Shown: positions 20,260 through 32,637, counted from the stretch's first letter. The stretch: 64,000 nucleotides of DNA from Rhizobium herbae (GCF_019511375.1 NZ_JAEUAO010000003.1:682001-746000), one strand, 5' to 3'. Translations and numbers: made by a program. Notes: generated from the letters alone by a model not told the origin.

Positions 20260-21245
20260 AGGGGGCGCGGTCGTCGCGGCTTGCCGGTTTCGGTCATTGC
20301 GTTCCTCATCGCCGCGTCGAAAACACCGAGATCGAGGAAAGCCTCGGCCTCGAGCCGGGCTGGATCGAGCGCCGGACCGGCATCAGGGCGCGGCATTGGG
20401 CGGAGCCTGGCGATACGCTGTCCGGCCTTGCTGCGAAGGCCGGAGCGATGGCACTCGAAAATGCCGGCACAGTCCCGGGCGATATCGCACTTACGCTTCT
20501 TGCTACCTCAACGCCAGATCATCTTTTGCCGCCTTCGGCGCCGCTTCTTGCCCATCAGCTCGGGCTTGCCAATTCCGGTGCGATCGATCTCGCCGGTGCC
20601 TGTTCCGGCTTCCTCTATGCGCTGACGCTCGCCGACGGCTTTGTCCGCGCGCATGGCCGTCCGGTCCTGGTCGTTGCGGCCAACATATTGAGCCGCCGAA
20701 TCAACCCGGCCGAGCGGGCAAGCGCAGTGCTGTTTGCCGATGCCGCAGGCGCCGTCGTGCTGATGCCGTCAGAGGTCCCCGACACGGGGCTACTCGGCGT
20801 CGACCTTGCGTCCGATGGCAGCCGCTACGACCTGATCTCGATTCCGGCTGGTGGAAGCAACCGGCCCTTTGCGGCGGACGTCGCAGCGAGCGAATGCCTG
20901 ATGACGATGCGTGACGGTCGGGAGATGTATACGCAGGCGGTCGGGATGATGAGCCTGTGTGGCGAACGGGCACTTGCAAAAGCAGAACTCGCCGCTGCGG
21001 ATGTCAGCCGTTTTGTTCCGCACCAGGCAAACGCACGCATCTTCGATGCCGTCTGCAGCCATCTTGGCATCGAACCGGAAAGGACCGTTCGCACGATCAT
21101 GGACTATGGAAACTCTTCCGCCGCAACGATCCCGCTTTCCCTATCGCTTGCCCAACAGGCTGTGCCTTTCGCCGCCGGCGAAAAACTGCTGTTGACTGCG
21201 GCGGGCGCGGGACTGACCGGTGGCGCCTGCGTGATCGGGATCTAG
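20256..21245 (+). CDS. bioZ: BioZ, FabH-like ketoacyl synthase for pimeloyl-ACP formation
   Basis: A 3-oxoacyl-ACP synthase III homologue of 329 residues that ends rhizobial bio operons. Characterised BioZ proteins build the pimelate chain by condensing a glutaryl thioester with malonyl-ACP, replacing BioC/BioH. The FabH triad is present: Cys in [11 protein letters not shown] (about 114), His in [11 protein letters not shown] and Asn in [15 protein letters not shown] start overlaps the bioA stop (TTGA), continuing the chain of coupled genes. With it, the operon covers pimelate supply through biotin. Confidence 0.92.
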   Translation: MKGARSSRLAGFGHCVPHRRVENTEIEESLGLEPGWIERRTGIRARHWAEPGDTLSGLAAKAGAMALENAGTVPGDIALTLLATSTPDHLLPPSAPLLAHQLGLANSGAIDLAGACSGFLYALTLADGFVRAHGRPVLVVAANILSRRINPAERASAVLFADAAGAVVLMPSEVPDTGLLGVDLASDGSRYDLISIPAGGSNRPFAADVAASECLMTMRDGREMYTQAVGMMSLCGERALAKAELAAADVSRFVPHQANARIFDAVCSHLGIEPERTVRTIMDYGNSSAATIPLSLSLAQQAVPFAAGEKLLLTAAGAGLTGGACVIGI

Positions 21246-21275
21246 AATGAATCCTTTTGATGGAAGCGCGAGGGC

Positions 21276-22295
21276 CTAACGTTCGGAGAGGGCAACAACC
21301 GAACCCTCCTCGCGCCGGAAGGCTGCGGGGCTCTTCGACGTCCATTTGCGGAAGGCGCGGTGGAAGGCGCTGGGCTCGGAGAAGCCGACCTGGGCGGCAA
21401 TGTCTCCAACACTGCCGTGTCCATGCAGCAGCATCTTGATCGCAAGGTCCCGACGGATCTCGTCCTTGATGCTGGCATAACTTTGGCCTTCACTCTGCAG
21501 GCGGTGGCGCAGCGTCGACGGAGACATCTTCATCTGCGCCGCAAGCTCACTGAAGCTGGACCATGCTGACGGTGTCGCTTGCCGCAGCCGCTTGCGTACG
21601 CTTGCGGCGATTCCAGCGTCATACCGATAGCGCACCAGAATATTGGCTGGAGCACCGCGGAGAAATTGCTTCAGGGCCTGCTCGGTTCGAACGATCGGCA
21701 GCTTCAGCACCGCGCGGTCGAAGGCAAGGCGGCTGACGGGTTGTGAAAACTGTACAGGCGCCCCAAAAAACAGGCGGTAATCGGCGCCCTGTTGCGGCTC
21801 AGCACAACGGAAGTCCACCCTGCGGATCGGGATGCGACGCCCGACCAGCCAGCAGGTGATGCCGTGCAGCAGGATCCAGTAGGTGCGGTAGGCGAAGGCC
21901 GAGCGGGCCTCGCCCTTGTCCGTCAGCACGATTTCGGCGAGGCCGTCGCGGATGACGAGTTCGCCGCTAGGATCGTCGAGCACGACGCCGAGAAACCGCA
22001 AGGCACGCCGTAGCGCCTGTTCCAGGGTCTTTGCGTGCAGCACGCAATGGCAAAGCAGCGTGAAGCTGCCGCGGCGCATCGGCCGCCCGCCCATGCCGAA
22101 GAATTCGTCATCGACCGCAGCTGCAACAGCTAGCCAGAGGGCGCCATAGCTTTCAGCCGAAATCGGCCTTTCGATCACTGGCGGCAGGCCGAGCGACGCC
22201 AGCAGCGGCGCCGTCGGCTTGCCCTGTCGCCGCAGGCAATCCAGCGCCTCCTCCACAAAGTAGGGCGAGATCATCCGCCGGTCCGCATCCGCCAT
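21276..22295 (-). CDS. AraC family transcriptional regulator
   Basis: Regulator of 339 residues with an N-terminal arabinose-binding-type (PF12625-like) domain (about 1-220) and a C-terminal AraC helix-turn-helix pair (about 235-330; MKMSPSTLRHRLQSEGQSY and GSVGDIAAQVGFSEPSAFHRAFRKWTSKSP). It is divergent from the branched-chain amino acid operon and is probably its activator. The usual regulator of bkd operons in pseudomonads is the Lrp-type BkdR, so an AraC protein here is a different arrangement. The ligand is unknown. Confidence 0.88.
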   Translation of the reverse strand: MADADRRMISPYFVEEALDCLRRQGKPTAPLLASLGLPPVIERPISAESYGALWLAVAAAVDDEFFGMGGRPMRRGSFTLLCHCVLHAKTLEQALRRALRFLGVVLDDPSGELVIRDGLAEIVLTDKGEARSAFAYRTYWILLHGITCWLVGRRIPIRRVDFRCAEPQQGADYRLFFGAPVQFSQPVSRLAFDRAVLKLPIVRTEQALKQFLRGAPANILVRYRYDAGIAASVRKRLRQATPSAWSSFSELAAQMKMSPSTLRHRLQSEGQSYASIKDEIRRDLAIKMLLHGHGSVGDIAAQVGFSEPSAFHRAFRKWTSKSPAAFRREEGSVVALSER

Positions 22296-22336
22296 CGCTT
22301 CTCCTCTCGTATGGCAAAACTGGCCGAAAAATGAAG

Positions 22337-22348
22337 GACAGTTCTGTC
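22337..22348. promoter_or_regulatory. Inverted repeat between AraC regulator and bkd operon
   Basis: GACAG-TT-CTGTC, a 12-bp dyad 41 nt upstream of the regulator's start and 143 nt before the SDR gene. A possible regulator site; AraC proteins more often use direct repeats, so the assignment is weak. Confidence 0.25.
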
Positions 22349-22490
22349 ATCGATTGCAATACTGCGTCGGCGTAGAGTCGCGCAAGATGGCGCAGTCAAC
22401 AAGGGCGCCCTGGATCAGGCGCGGCAGGGGAGGGCTGTGGATGGATCGAAAATCAGCACCCGTGCCCGCTCTAAATGGGAGCGGACGATC

Positions 22491-23261
22491 ATGTTGATCC
22501 CCGGCAAGGTCTTTGTGGTGACAGGTGGCGCGTCGGGCTTGGGCGCGGCCGTCGCCCGCATGCTGGTCGAGGCTGAAGCCCGGGTCATCATTGCCGATGT
22601 CAAACTCGAGGCCGGCGAGCGGATGAGCGCCGAACTGGGTGCCGCGAGCGCGCGTTTCGCGCGCACCGACGTCACCAGCGAAGCGGACGGTCTGGCCGCG
22701 GTCAACGCAGCGCTTGAGGCCTTCGGCCATCTGCATGGTCTGGTAAACTGCGCGGGCATCGCGCCCGGCGAAAAGGTGTTGGGTCGCGACGGTCCCCACC
22801 GCCTCGAAAATTTCAGCCGCGCCATCGGCATCAATCTCGTCGGCACCTTCAACATGATCCGTCTTGCGGCGTCGGTCATCCACAAGGAGGAACCGGACCG
22901 CGAAGGCGAGCGGGGCATTGTCGTCAACACCGCTTCGATTGCTGCCTTCGACGGACAGATCGGTCAGGCCGCATACGCGGCTTCGAAGGGCGGGGTCGTC
23001 GGCATGACCCTGCCGATCGCCCGCGAATTGGCCCGCCACGGCATCCGCGTCGTTTCGATCGCACCCGGTATCTTCGAAACGCCGATGATGGCCAGCATGC
23101 CGCAGGAGGTTCAGGATGCACTGGGCAAGGGCGTGCCCTTTCCGCCCCGGCTCGGCCGCCCTGCAGAATTTGCGGCGCTGGTACGCCATATCTGCGAGAA
23201 TACGATGCTGAACGGCGAGGTGATCCGCCTGGACGGCGCCTTGCGAATGGGGCCGCGTTGA
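22491..23261 (+). CDS. 3-hydroxyacyl-CoA dehydrogenase, HSD10-type SDR (2-methyl-3-hydroxybutyryl-CoA dehydrogenase)
   Basis: NAD-dependent short-chain dehydrogenase of 256 residues. In isoleucine breakdown it oxidises 2-methyl-3-hydroxybutyryl-CoA. Seen: [15 protein letters not shown] (NAD site), [10 protein letters not shown] and the catalytic YAASKGG. The C-terminal [23 protein letters not shown] is typical of HSD17B10-like enzymes. ATG 22491 follows GGGAGCGG; the earlier in-frame ATG lacks family similarity. It is first gene of the operon. Confidence 0.88.
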   Translation: MLIPGKVFVVTGGASGLGAAVARMLVEAEARVIIADVKLEAGERMSAELGAASARFARTDVTSEADGLAAVNAALEAFGHLHGLVNCAGIAPGEKVLGRDGPHRLENFSRAIGINLVGTFNMIRLAASVIHKEEPDREGERGIVVNTASIAAFDGQIGQAAYAASKGGVVGMTLPIARELARHGIRVVSIAPGIFETPMMASMPQEVQDALGKGVPFPPRLGRPAEFAALVRHICENTMLNGEVIRLDGALRMGPR

Positions 23262-23282
23262 GGCGAGTTCCGGGAGGTTGTC

Positions 23283-24470
23283 ATGGCAATGCTTGATCCA
23301 ATCGTCATCGTCGGTTCCGCCCGCACCGCAATGGGCGGGTTTCAGGGCGAACTGAAGGATGCAACCGCTCCGCAACTCGGGGCTGCGGCCATTCGCGCCG
23401 CCCTCGAGCGCGGCGCCGTTTCCGCCGACGCGGTGGAGGAAGTGGTTTTCGGCTGCGTCCTGCCGGCCGGCCAGGGGCAGGCGCCGGCGCGACAGGCCGC
23501 GATCGGCGCTGGCCTCCCCTTCGCGACAGGCGCAAGCACCGTCAACAAGATGTGCGGCTCGGGCATGAAGGCGGTGATGCTGGCGCATGACCTGATCGCG
23601 GCCGGCAGCGCGAACATTGCTGTTGCCGGCGGCATGGAAAGCATGAGCAATGCGCCCTATCTGCTCGATCGTGCACGCGGCGGTTACCGGCTCGGTCATG
23701 GCCGCATCATTGATCACATGTTCCTCGACGGGCTGGAGGATGCCTATGACAAGGGAAGGCTGATGGGGACTTTTGCGGAGGATTGCGCTGAGGCCTATCA
23801 GTTCACCCGGCCTGCGCAGGACGATTTTGCAGTGACCTCGCTGGGGCGCGCGCAGAAGGCTGTTAAGGAGGGACTTTTCGACGCCGAAATCACGCCGGTC
23901 ACGGTGAAGAGCGCAAGAACGGAGCAGGTTGTCAGCCGCGACGAACAGCCCGGTCAGGCGCGACTTGAAAAGATCCCGACACTAAAGCCGGCATTCCGTG
24001 AAAACGGAACGGTGACGGCCGCCAACTCCAGCTCGATTTCCGATGGCGCAGCGGCGCTCGTGCTGATGCGCCGCTCCGAAGCCGATCGCAGGGGCCTCAC
24101 GCCGCTTGCGACCATTGCCGGTCATGCGACCCACGCGCAGGCGCCCAATCTCTTCGCGACCGCGCCGATCGGCGCCCTGAACAGGCTCTCGGAACGGACT
24201 GGCTGGGATTTGAAGGATGTCGATCTGTTCGAGATCAACGAAGCCTTTGCCGTCGTTGCGATGGCCGCGATGCGCGACCTCGACCTGCCGCATGACAAGG
24301 TCAATGTGCATGGCGGTGCCTGTGCGCTTGGTCACCCGATCGGCGCGTCCGGCGCACGCGTCATCGTCACACTGCTGGCTGCGCTCGAACGTTACGGGCT
24401 GCAACGCGGCATGGCCTCGCTTTGCATAGGCGGCGGCGAGGCTACTGCCATCGCGGTCGAGCGGCCGTGA
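23283..24470 (+). CDS. Acetyl-CoA acetyltransferase (thiolase)
   Basis: Thiolase of 395 residues. In this operon the expected job is cleavage of 2-methylacetoacetyl-CoA to acetyl-CoA and propionyl-CoA. Active-site residues are visible: nucleophile Cys in NKMCGSGMKAVML (about 90), His in GGACALGHPIGASGARV (about 350) and Cys in SLCIGGGEA (about 380). It lies 21 nt after the SDR gene with GGGAGG upstream. Confidence 0.92.
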   Translation: MAMLDPIVIVGSARTAMGGFQGELKDATAPQLGAAAIRAALERGAVSADAVEEVVFGCVLPAGQGQAPARQAAIGAGLPFATGASTVNKMCGSGMKAVMLAHDLIAAGSANIAVAGGMESMSNAPYLLDRARGGYRLGHGRIIDHMFLDGLEDAYDKGRLMGTFAEDCAEAYQFTRPAQDDFAVTSLGRAQKAVKEGLFDAEITPVTVKSARTEQVVSRDEQPGQARLEKIPTLKPAFRENGTVTAANSSSISDGAAALVLMRRSEADRRGLTPLATIAGHATHAQAPNLFATAPIGALNRLSERTGWDLKDVDLFEINEAFAVVAMAAMRDLDLPHDKVNVHGGACALGHPIGASGARVIVTLLAALERYGLQRGMASLCIGGGEATAIAVERP

Positions 24471-24493
24471 TCGGGCTGGGAGGAGACCGATAG

Positions 24494-25621
24494 ATGATCC
24501 TGACTGAACAGCAAGTCCAGATTCGCGACATGGCTCGCGACTTCGCCCGCGAACGCCTGATGCCAGGCGCCGCCGAGCGCGATGTGTCGCATTCCTTTCC
24601 GAAAGCCGAATTGAAGGAGATGGGCGAACTCGGCTTCCTCGGCATGCTTGTGCCTGAAACCTACGGGGGCTCGGAGACGGGAACCGTCGCCTACGCCGTC
24701 GCAATCGAAGAGATAGCCGCCGGCGATGGCCCTTGCTCGACGATCATGAGCGTTCACAGTTCCGTCGGCTGCGTGCCTATCCTCAAATTCGGGACGGAGG
24801 AACAGAAGCAGCGCTTCCTGCCCAAGCTCGCGTGCGGCGAATGGATCGGCGGCTTTGCACTGACGGAACCGCAGGCCGGTTCGGATGCTTCAAACCTGCG
24901 CACCCGCGCTCGCCGCGACGGCGATCACTATGTGCTTGACGGCGCCAAGCAGTTCATCACATCGGGCAAGAACGGACAGGTCATCATCGTTTTCGCCGTC
25001 ACCGATGCCGCTGCCGGCAAGAAGGGCATTACCGCCTTCATCGTGCCAACGGATACGCCCGGCTACGAGGTCGTGCGCGTGGAGCACAAGCTCGGCCTGC
25101 ATTCCTCCGATACCTGTCAGATCGCTTTTACCGACATGCGTATCCCTGCGGATTTGCGGCTTGGGCAAGAGGGTGACGGCTACAGGATCGCGCTCGCCAA
25201 TCTCGAAGGCGGCCGGATCGGCATTGCTTCGCAATCGGTCGGGATGGCGCGCGCGGCCTTCGAGGCGGCGCGCGACTACGCCCGCGAACGCATCGCCTTC
25301 GGCAAGCCCATCATCGAACATCAGGCGGTCGCCTTCCGTCTCGCCGACATGGCAACGCGGATCGAGGTTGCACGGCAAATGGTGCTGCATGCTGCGCAAT
25401 TGAAGGAAAGCGGGGAGCCCTGCCTGACCGAAGCCTCGATGGCCAAACTCTTTGCCTCGGAAATGGCGGAAAAGGTCTGCTCGGATGCGATCCAGATCCA
25501 TGGCGGCTATGGATATATGTCCGATTATCCGGTGGAACGCATCTACCGCGATGTCCGTATCTGCCAGATCTATGAGGGAACAAGCGACGTGCAGCGCATC
25601 GTGATTGCGCGTACTCTGTGA
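24494..25621 (+). CDS. Acyl-CoA dehydrogenase (short/branched chain)
   Basis: FAD enzyme of 375 residues that introduces the alpha-beta double bond into isobutyryl-CoA and/or 2-methylbutyryl-CoA; the operon context favours these over straight chains. Family motifs: [37 protein letters not shown], and the catalytic base Glu361 in [10 protein letters not shown]. The ATG has GGGAGGAG upstream. Electrons would pass to ETF, which is not encoded here. Confidence 0.92.
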   Translation: MILTEQQVQIRDMARDFARERLMPGAAERDVSHSFPKAELKEMGELGFLGMLVPETYGGSETGTVAYAVAIEEIAAGDGPCSTIMSVHSSVGCVPILKFGTEEQKQRFLPKLACGEWIGGFALTEPQAGSDASNLRTRARRDGDHYVLDGAKQFITSGKNGQVIIVFAVTDAAAGKKGITAFIVPTDTPGYEVVRVEHKLGLHSSDTCQIAFTDMRIPADLRLGQEGDGYRIALANLEGGRIGIASQSVGMARAAFEAARDYARERIAFGKPIIEHQAVAFRLADMATRIEVARQMVLHAAQLKESGEPCLTEASMAKLFASEMAEKVCSDAIQIHGGYGYMSDYPVERIYRDVRICQIYEGTSDVQRIVIARTL

Positions 25622-26923
<1,302 letters not shown>

Positions 26924-26924
26924 C

Positions 26925-27938
26925 ATGGCCAGAATGACAATGATCGAGGCGGTGCGCAGCGCCATGGACGTCTCGATGGAGCGCGACGATGACGTGGTCG
27001 TCTTCGGCGAGGACGTTGGCTATTTCGGCGGCGTCTTCCGCTGTACGCAAGGCCTGCAGGCAAAATACGGCAGGACCCGCTGTTTCGATACGCCGATCAG
27101 CGAAAGCGGCATCGTCGGGACGGCGATCGGCATGGCTGCCTATGGCTTGAAACCCTGTGTGGAGATCCAGTTCGCCGACTACATGTATCCGGCCTACGAC
27201 CAGATCACCCAGGAAGCTGCCCGCATCCGCTACCGCTCCAACGGCGATTTCACCTGCCCGATCGTCTTGCGCATGCCCACCGGCGGCGGCATTTTCGGTG
27301 GCCAGACGCACAGCCAGAGTCCGGAGGCGCTGTTTACCCATGTCTGCGGCCTGAAGGTCGTCGTCCCCTCCAATCCCTACGATGCCAAGGGGCTGCTGAT
27401 CGCGGCGATCGAGGACCCGGACCCGGTGATGTTCCTCGAACCGAAGCGGCTCTACAACGGCCCCTTCGACGGCCATCATGAAAAGCCGGTCACGCCCTGG
27501 TCGAAGCATGATCTTGGTGAGGTTCCCGAAGGCCACTACAGCATCCCGATCGGCAAGGCCGAAATCCGCCGGCCAGGATCCGCCGTCACCGTCATTGCCT
27601 ATGGCACCATGGTTCATGTCGCGCTGGCAGCAGCCGAGGAAATGGGCATCGATGCGGAGGTGATCGATCTGCGCAGCCTGCTGCCGCTCGATCTCGACAC
27701 CGTCGTGCAGTCCGTCACCAAGACCGGCCGCTGCGTCATGGTACACGAGGCGACCCTGACGTCCGGCTATGGCGCTGAGGTGGTGGCGCTGGTGCAGGAG
27801 CATTGTTTCTACCATCTGGAGGCACCGGTGGTTCGCGTAACCGGATGGGACACGCCTTATCCGCATGCGCAGGAATGGGACTATTTTCCGGGACCCGCCC
27901 GCGTCGGACGCGCGCTCGCCGAAGTCATGGAGGCGTGA
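26925..27938 (+). CDS. bkdA2: Branched-chain 2-oxoacid dehydrogenase E1 beta
   Basis: Beta subunit of the E1 heterotetramer, 337 residues. Seen: MIEAVRSAMDVSMERDDDVVVFGEDVGYFGGVFR, DTPISESGIVGTAIGMA, EIQFADYMYPAYDQITQEAARIRYRS, and the C-terminal VIDLRSLLPLD. It starts 1 nt after the alpha stop, so expression is coupled and stoichiometric. The long open frame upstream of ATG 26925 is a shadow of bkdA1. Confidence 0.95.
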   Translation: MARMTMIEAVRSAMDVSMERDDDVVVFGEDVGYFGGVFRCTQGLQAKYGRTRCFDTPISESGIVGTAIGMAAYGLKPCVEIQFADYMYPAYDQITQEAARIRYRSNGDFTCPIVLRMPTGGGIFGGQTHSQSPEALFTHVCGLKVVVPSNPYDAKGLLIAAIEDPDPVMFLEPKRLYNGPFDGHHEKPVTPWSKHDLGEVPEGHYSIPIGKAEIRRPGSAVTVIAYGTMVHVALAAAEEMGIDAEVIDLRSLLPLDLDTVVQSVTKTGRCVMVHEATLTSGYGAEVVALVQEHCFYHLEAPVVRVTGWDTPYPHAQEWDYFPGPARVGRALAEVMEA

Positions 27939-27940
27939 CC

Positions 27941-29218
27941 ATGGGTGAATTCATCATCAAGATGCCGGATGTCGGCGAAGGCGTGGCCGAGGCCGAGCTC
28001 GTCGAATGGCATGTGAAACCAGGCGATCCCGTTCGTGAGGACATGGTGCTTGCCGCCGTCATGACCGACAAGGCAACGGTCGAGATACCCTCACCGGTGA
28101 CCGGCACGGTTCTGTGGCTGGGGGCAGAGATTGGCGATACCGTTGCCGTCAAATCGCCGCTGCTGCGCATTCAGGTGGCAGGCGAGGGGGGCGAGGTCGC
28201 TGCTGCTCCGGTGCCGGAAGCGGTGACCATTGACACCACCGACGAGCAATCTCCCCCCGCGAAGGTGGAAAGCCCGCCGTCAGTCGAGGTGAAGACACCG
28301 GTGCAGCCCGCACCGGTGGCCCGTGCCGTGGTGCAGTCGCCGGCAGACAAGCCGCTTGCCTCGCCGGCCGTTCGTCTTCGGGCGCAGGAGAGCGGCATCG
28401 ACCTGCGTCAGGTCCCGGGCACCGGGCCGGCAGGACGCATCACTCACGACGACCTCGACCAGTTTCTTGCGCGTGGCGCTCAGCCCTCGGTCACGCCGGC
28501 GGGTCTTGCCATGAAAACGGCGGTCGAGGAGATCAAAGTCACCGGCCTTCGCCGCCGTATCTCCGAAAAGATGGTGCTCGCCACCTCGCGCATTCCCCAC
28601 ATCACCTATGTGGAGGAGATCGATGTCACTGATCTCGAAGATCTGCGGACGACCATGAACGCCAGCCGCAAACCGGACCAGACGAAGCTGACGATCCTGC
28701 CCTTTCTGATGCGGGCGATTGTGAAAGCGGTCGCGGAGCAACCAGGCGTGAATGCCACTTTCGATGATGATGCCGGCATCATCTCGCGTCACGGTGCCGT
28801 CCACATCGGTATTGCGACCCAGACGCCGGCGGGCCTCACCGTCCCGGTCGTGCGTCATGCCGAAGCGCGCAACATCTGGAACTGCGCCACCGAACTGGTG
28901 CGCCTTGCGGACGCGGCAAGAACAGGATCCGCCCTGCGCGAAGAGCTTTCCGGCTCGACGATCACCATCACCTCGCTCGGGGCCATGGGCGGCATCGCGA
29001 CGACGCCGATCATCAATCACCCTGAAGTGGCCATTGTCGGCGTCAACAAGATCATGACGCGTCCCATGTGGGACGGCAGCCAGTTCATTCCGCGCAAGAT
29101 GATGAACCTGTCGTCGAGCTTCGATCATCGGGTCGTGGACGGCTGGGACGCGGCGGCCTTCGTCCAGCGGCTCAAGGTGCTGCTCGAAACCCCCGCGCTG
29201 ATCTTCATTGAAAGCTGA
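27941..29218 (+). CDS. bkdB: Branched-chain 2-oxoacid dehydrogenase E2 (dihydrolipoyl acyltransferase)
   Basis: Core acyltransferase of 425 residues. Domains in order: lipoyl domain 1-80 with lipoyl-lysine Lys44 (MTDKATVEI), a Pro/Val-rich linker 80-125, the peripheral subunit-binding domain about 127-165 ([27 protein letters not shown]), and the catalytic domain about 190-425 with [13 protein letters not shown] (HxxxDG). It starts 2 nt after bkdA2. One lipoyl domain only. Confidence 0.95.
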   Translation: MGEFIIKMPDVGEGVAEAELVEWHVKPGDPVREDMVLAAVMTDKATVEIPSPVTGTVLWLGAEIGDTVAVKSPLLRIQVAGEGGEVAAAPVPEAVTIDTTDEQSPPAKVESPPSVEVKTPVQPAPVARAVVQSPADKPLASPAVRLRAQESGIDLRQVPGTGPAGRITHDDLDQFLARGAQPSVTPAGLAMKTAVEEIKVTGLRRRISEKMVLATSRIPHITYVEEIDVTDLEDLRTTMNASRKPDQTKLTILPFLMRAIVKAVAEQPGVNATFDDDAGIISRHGAVHIGIATQTPAGLTVPVVRHAEARNIWNCATELVRLADAARTGSALREELSGSTITITSLGAMGGIATTPIINHPEVAIVGVNKIMTRPMWDGSQFIPRKMMNLSSSFDHRVVDGWDAAAFVQRLKVLLETPALIFIES

Positions 29219-29222
29219 TGCC

Positions 29223-30611
29223 ATGAAAGAGATCGTCTGCAAACTTCTGGTCATCGGCGCCGGTCCCGGTGGCTATATCTGCGCCATTCGCGCCGGGCAG
29301 CTTGGGGTCGATACCGTCATCGTCGAAGCCGTCAAAGCCGGCGGCACTTGCCTCAACATCGGCTGCATCCCGTCCAAGGCGCTTATCCATGCGGCCGAGG
29401 AATTCGAAAGAGTCAGTCATATGGCCGCCGCGAAAAGCCCACTCGGCATCAGCGTCGAGACTCCAAAGCTCGATCTGACCAAAACCGTTGCCTGGAAAGA
29501 CGGCATCGTCGGCCGGCTGAACAGCGGTGTGCTCGGCCTGTTGCGCAAGGCCAAGGTCAAGATCGTCCACGGAAGGGCAACCTTCCGCGACGGTAAGACG
29601 GTCGAGGTTGAGACGGAAACGGGAACGCAGGTCATCCGTGCCGAGACGGTGGTGATCGCGACTGGCTCCGAGCCGGTGGAACTGCCGTCGCTGCCCTTCG
29701 GAGGGCCGGTCATATCCTCGACCGAGGCGCTGTCGTTGAAAGCCGTGCCCCAGAAACTCGTCGTCGTGGGTGGCGGCTATATCGGGTTGGAACTTGGCAT
29801 TGCCTTCGCCAAGATGGGCTCTGCGGTGACGGTCGTTGAAGCGACGCCGCAACTCCTGCCGCAATATGATGCCGAACTGGTAAAACCCGTTGTCAAGCGG
29901 CTGGGCGAACTGGGTGTGCGGGTCGTGACCGGCGCGAAGGCCCGGGGGCTTTCCGGTGAAACGCTGCTGATCGAAACCACCGAGGGCGAGGAGCGGCTTG
30001 CTGCCGACAAAATCCTCGTGACTGTCGGGCGCAAGCCGCGTACCGAAGGCTGGGGGTTGGACGAACTCGACCTCGACCGCGCTGGCAAATTCCTGCGCAT
30101 TGACGAGCGCTGCCGGACGTCGATGCGCGGCGTCCATGCCATTGGCGATATAACCGGCGAGCCGATGCTGGCCCACCGCGCCATGGCGCAGGGTGAAATG
30201 GTTGCCGAAATCGTGGCGGGAAAGAAGCGAACATGGGACAAGCGCTGCATTCCGGCGGTGTGCTTCACCGACCCTGAAATCGTCACCGCCGGTTTTTCGC
30301 CGGACGAGGCGAGGGCGCAAGGTTTTGAAATCCGCGTCGGCCAGTTTCCGTTCAACGCCAACGGTCGGGCCATGACCACGCTTTCCGAGGATGGATTCGT
30401 TCGGGTGGTCGCGCGCGCGGACACCAATCTCGTCCTCGGCATTCAGGCTGTCGGCGCCGGCGTCTCCGAACTGTCGAGCACCTTTGCGCTGGCAATCGAA
30501 ATGGGCGCGCGCCTGGAAGACGTCGCCGCAACGATCCATGCGCACCCGACGCGCAGCGAAGGCTTCCAGGAAGCCGCTTTGAAAGCCCTTGGCCATGCCC
30601 TCCACATCTGA
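29223..30611 (+). CDS. lpdV: Dihydrolipoyl dehydrogenase E3 (LpdV)
   Basis: FAD/NAD disulfide oxidoreductase of 462 residues that re-oxidises the lipoyl group of E2. Seen: FAD motif [19 protein letters not shown], redox-active disulfide Cys43-Cys48 ([20 protein letters not shown]), NAD motif [13 protein letters not shown], and the C-terminal His-Glu region [17 protein letters not shown] 29223 begins 4 nt after bkdB. It is a dedicated E3 for this complex. Confidence 0.95.
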   Translation: MKEIVCKLLVIGAGPGGYICAIRAGQLGVDTVIVEAVKAGGTCLNIGCIPSKALIHAAEEFERVSHMAAAKSPLGISVETPKLDLTKTVAWKDGIVGRLNSGVLGLLRKAKVKIVHGRATFRDGKTVEVETETGTQVIRAETVVIATGSEPVELPSLPFGGPVISSTEALSLKAVPQKLVVVGGGYIGLELGIAFAKMGSAVTVVEATPQLLPQYDAELVKPVVKRLGELGVRVVTGAKARGLSGETLLIETTEGEERLAADKILVTVGRKPRTEGWGLDELDLDRAGKFLRIDERCRTSMRGVHAIGDITGEPMLAHRAMAQGEMVAEIVAGKKRTWDKRCIPAVCFTDPEIVTAGFSPDEARAQGFEIRVGQFPFNANGRAMTTLSEDGFVRVVARADTNLVLGIQAVGAGVSELSSTFALAIEMGARLEDVAATIHAHPTRSEGFQEAALKALGHALHI

Positions 30612-31704
30612 ACCCGTTTCTCTCGGCGCTACGCCGCAAACACTGGTCGATCGCGATGGCGCCCTTGGCCGTATCCGGCTCAATCGTCCAAAAGCGCTGA
30701 ACAGCCTGACACTTGAGATGGTCCGCGACATCGAAGCTGCGCTGGACAGGTTCGAGTACGATCCGGCCATTGCCGCTGTTCTTGTTACAGGCGAGGGCGA
30801 GCGCGGCCTTTGCGCCGGCGGCGATATCCGCGCCATCTATGACGCCGGAAAGGCCGGGTCGGGATTGCCGGCAACCTTCTGGCGTGAAGAGTACCGTCTC
30901 AATGCCCGGATCGGCCGCTATTCCAGACCCTATATCGCCTTTATGGATGGAATCGTCATGGGTGGCGGTGTCGGCATCTCCGTCTATGGCAGCCACCGCA
31001 TCGTGACGGAGCGAACCCGTTTTGCCATGCCGGAAACTGGCATCGGATTTTTCCCCGATATCGGTGCGTCCTGGTTCTTGACCCGCCAGACCAACGAACT
31101 GGGGACTTATGTTGCGCTTGCTGGCGAGCCGCTCGGCGCTGCCGATGTCATTCTGGTCGGCCTTGCAGATCGTTTTGTCCCGTCGGAGCGCCTGCCGGCC
31201 CTCGCGGAGGCTTTGGCGAGTCTTCCAGCGGGAGACGCGAGTGAGGTGATATCCGCCCGCATCCAGGATTTTTCGGCCCCGCCACCTGCAGCCGCACTCG
31301 AACCGCATCGACAGGCGATCGATCGCCTGTTTGCCTACGACAAGATGGAGGAGATAGTCGAAGCCCTGCGTCGGGATGGCAGCCCGTTCGCCGAAAAAAC
31401 CTTCGCCGTCCTTAAGGCAAAATCACCGCTCAGCCTCAAGGTCACGCTTGGCCTGCTGAGGCTCGGACGGCAGACGGCACGCCTGGAATCGTGTCTCGAA
31501 CGGGAGTTCGCCGCGACCGCGGCGGTGCTGCGCAGCCATGATTTCTACGAAGGCGTGCGCGCGGCGGTCATCGACAAGGACCGCAATCCGCAATGGCATC
31601 CCGGCCATCTTGGTGACGTCACCGAAACGCAGGTCGCTGCCTACTTTCAACCATCTGCCAATCCGCTTTTTTCGGACACGAATGAGGGAGGACCCCGCGC
31701 ATGA
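30595..31704 (+). CDS. 3-hydroxyisobutyryl-CoA hydrolase (crotonase superfamily)
   Basis: Valine pathway thioesterase that releases 3-hydroxyisobutyrate from its CoA ester. It has 369 residues, longer than enoyl-CoA hydratases and matching HIBCH. Diagnostic segments: [46 protein letters not shown], and the C-terminal [10 protein letters not shown]. Its ATG lies inside the lpdV 3' end (17-nt overlap); TTG 30589 is an alternative. Confidence 0.92.
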   Translation: MPSTSEPVSLGATPQTLVDRDGALGRIRLNRPKALNSLTLEMVRDIEAALDRFEYDPAIAAVLVTGEGERGLCAGGDIRAIYDAGKAGSGLPATFWREEYRLNARIGRYSRPYIAFMDGIVMGGGVGISVYGSHRIVTERTRFAMPETGIGFFPDIGASWFLTRQTNELGTYVALAGEPLGAADVILVGLADRFVPSERLPALAEALASLPAGDASEVISARIQDFSAPPPAAALEPHRQAIDRLFAYDKMEEIVEALRRDGSPFAEKTFAVLKAKSPLSLKVTLGLLRLGRQTARLESCLEREFAATAAVLRSHDFYEGVRAAVIDKDRNPQWHPGHLGDVTETQVAAYFQPSANPLFSDTNEGGPRA

Positions 31705-32597
31705 CATCCATCGGCTTTATCGGTCTCGGCCACATGGGTGGCCCGATGGCGGCCAATCTGGTCAAGGCCGGATACACGGTCAGGGGCTTCGACCTGTCGC
31801 AGGCATTGCTGGAGCAGGCACGGCAAACCGGCGTGATCCCGTGTGCGTCCCTCGCCGAAGCAGTAGACGCCGTCGATACGGTTATCACCATGCTGCCTGC
31901 CGGCAAGCACGTGTTGTCAGTCTGGGGGGAACTGGTGCTCTCCGTGCCCTCCGGCACGCTGCTCATTGACTGCTCGACCGTCGACATCGACAGTGCCCGC
32001 AAGGCGCATGCCATGGCTGCTGCGGAAAATTGTCCTTCGCTCGACGCACCGGTTTCCGGGGGCACCGGCGGGGCGGCAGCGGGCACCCTGACCTTCATGA
32101 TCGGTGGCCACGAAGAGGTCTTCGCCAAGGGACAGCCCATATTCGCGGCAATGGGCAAGCGCATCATCCACTGCGGCGGTGCGACGGCGGGCCAGGCGGC
32201 AAAGATCTGCAACAACATGATCCTTGGTATCAGCATGATCGCCGTTGGTGAGGCCTTCGTGCTCGGTGAGAAGCTCGGCCTCACACATCAGGCGCTCTTT
32301 GACGTGGCGTCCGTCTCCTCGGGCCAGTGCTGGTCGCTTACCACCTATTGCCCCGTGCCCGGTCCGGTTCCCACCTCGCCGGCCAACAACGACTACCAGC
32401 CCGGTTTTGCTGGAGCGCTCATGTTGAAGGACCTGAAGCTCTCACAGGAAGCGGCGGCAGCGACCGGAGCGACGACGCCGCTCGGCGCCAAGGCCACGGA
32501 ACTCTATCAACTGTTCAATGAACTCGGAAACGCCGACAAGGACTTTTCGGGTATCATCAACCTGTTGCGCGAAAAATCAGGCGGCGCAGCCGCGTGA
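31701..32597 (+). CDS. mmsB: 3-hydroxyisobutyrate dehydrogenase
   Basis: NAD-dependent enzyme of 298 residues producing methylmalonate semialdehyde from 3-hydroxyisobutyrate. Seen: GFIGLGHMGGPMAANLVKAG (nucleotide motif), DAPVSGGTGGAAAGTL (substrate loop, about 116-130), and catalytic Lys168 in ATAGQAAKICNNM. The ATG overlaps the preceding stop (ATGA). The next enzyme, MmsA, is not in the window. Confidence 0.94.
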   Translation: MTSIGFIGLGHMGGPMAANLVKAGYTVRGFDLSQALLEQARQTGVIPCASLAEAVDAVDTVITMLPAGKHVLSVWGELVLSVPSGTLLIDCSTVDIDSARKAHAMAAAENCPSLDAPVSGGTGGAAAGTLTFMIGGHEEVFAKGQPIFAAMGKRIIHCGGATAGQAAKICNNMILGISMIAVGEAFVLGEKLGLTHQALFDVASVSSGQCWSLTTYCPVPGPVPTSPANNDYQPGFAGALMLKDLKLSQEAAAATGATTPLGAKATELYQLFNELGNADKDFSGIINLLREKSGGAAA

Positions 32598-32637
32598 GGG
32601 ACCCAGCCTGCGGCCGTGAAAATTCAGGAGCAAGACA

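Noticed and set aside
22347-23717. 456-codon minus-strand frame across the SDR and thiolase genes
   Set aside because: Covers two confidently assigned plus-strand genes and has shadow-type composition.
29205-30836. 543-codon minus-strand frame opposite lpdV
   Set aside because: Antisense shadow of lpdV; no recognisable domain and no start signals.
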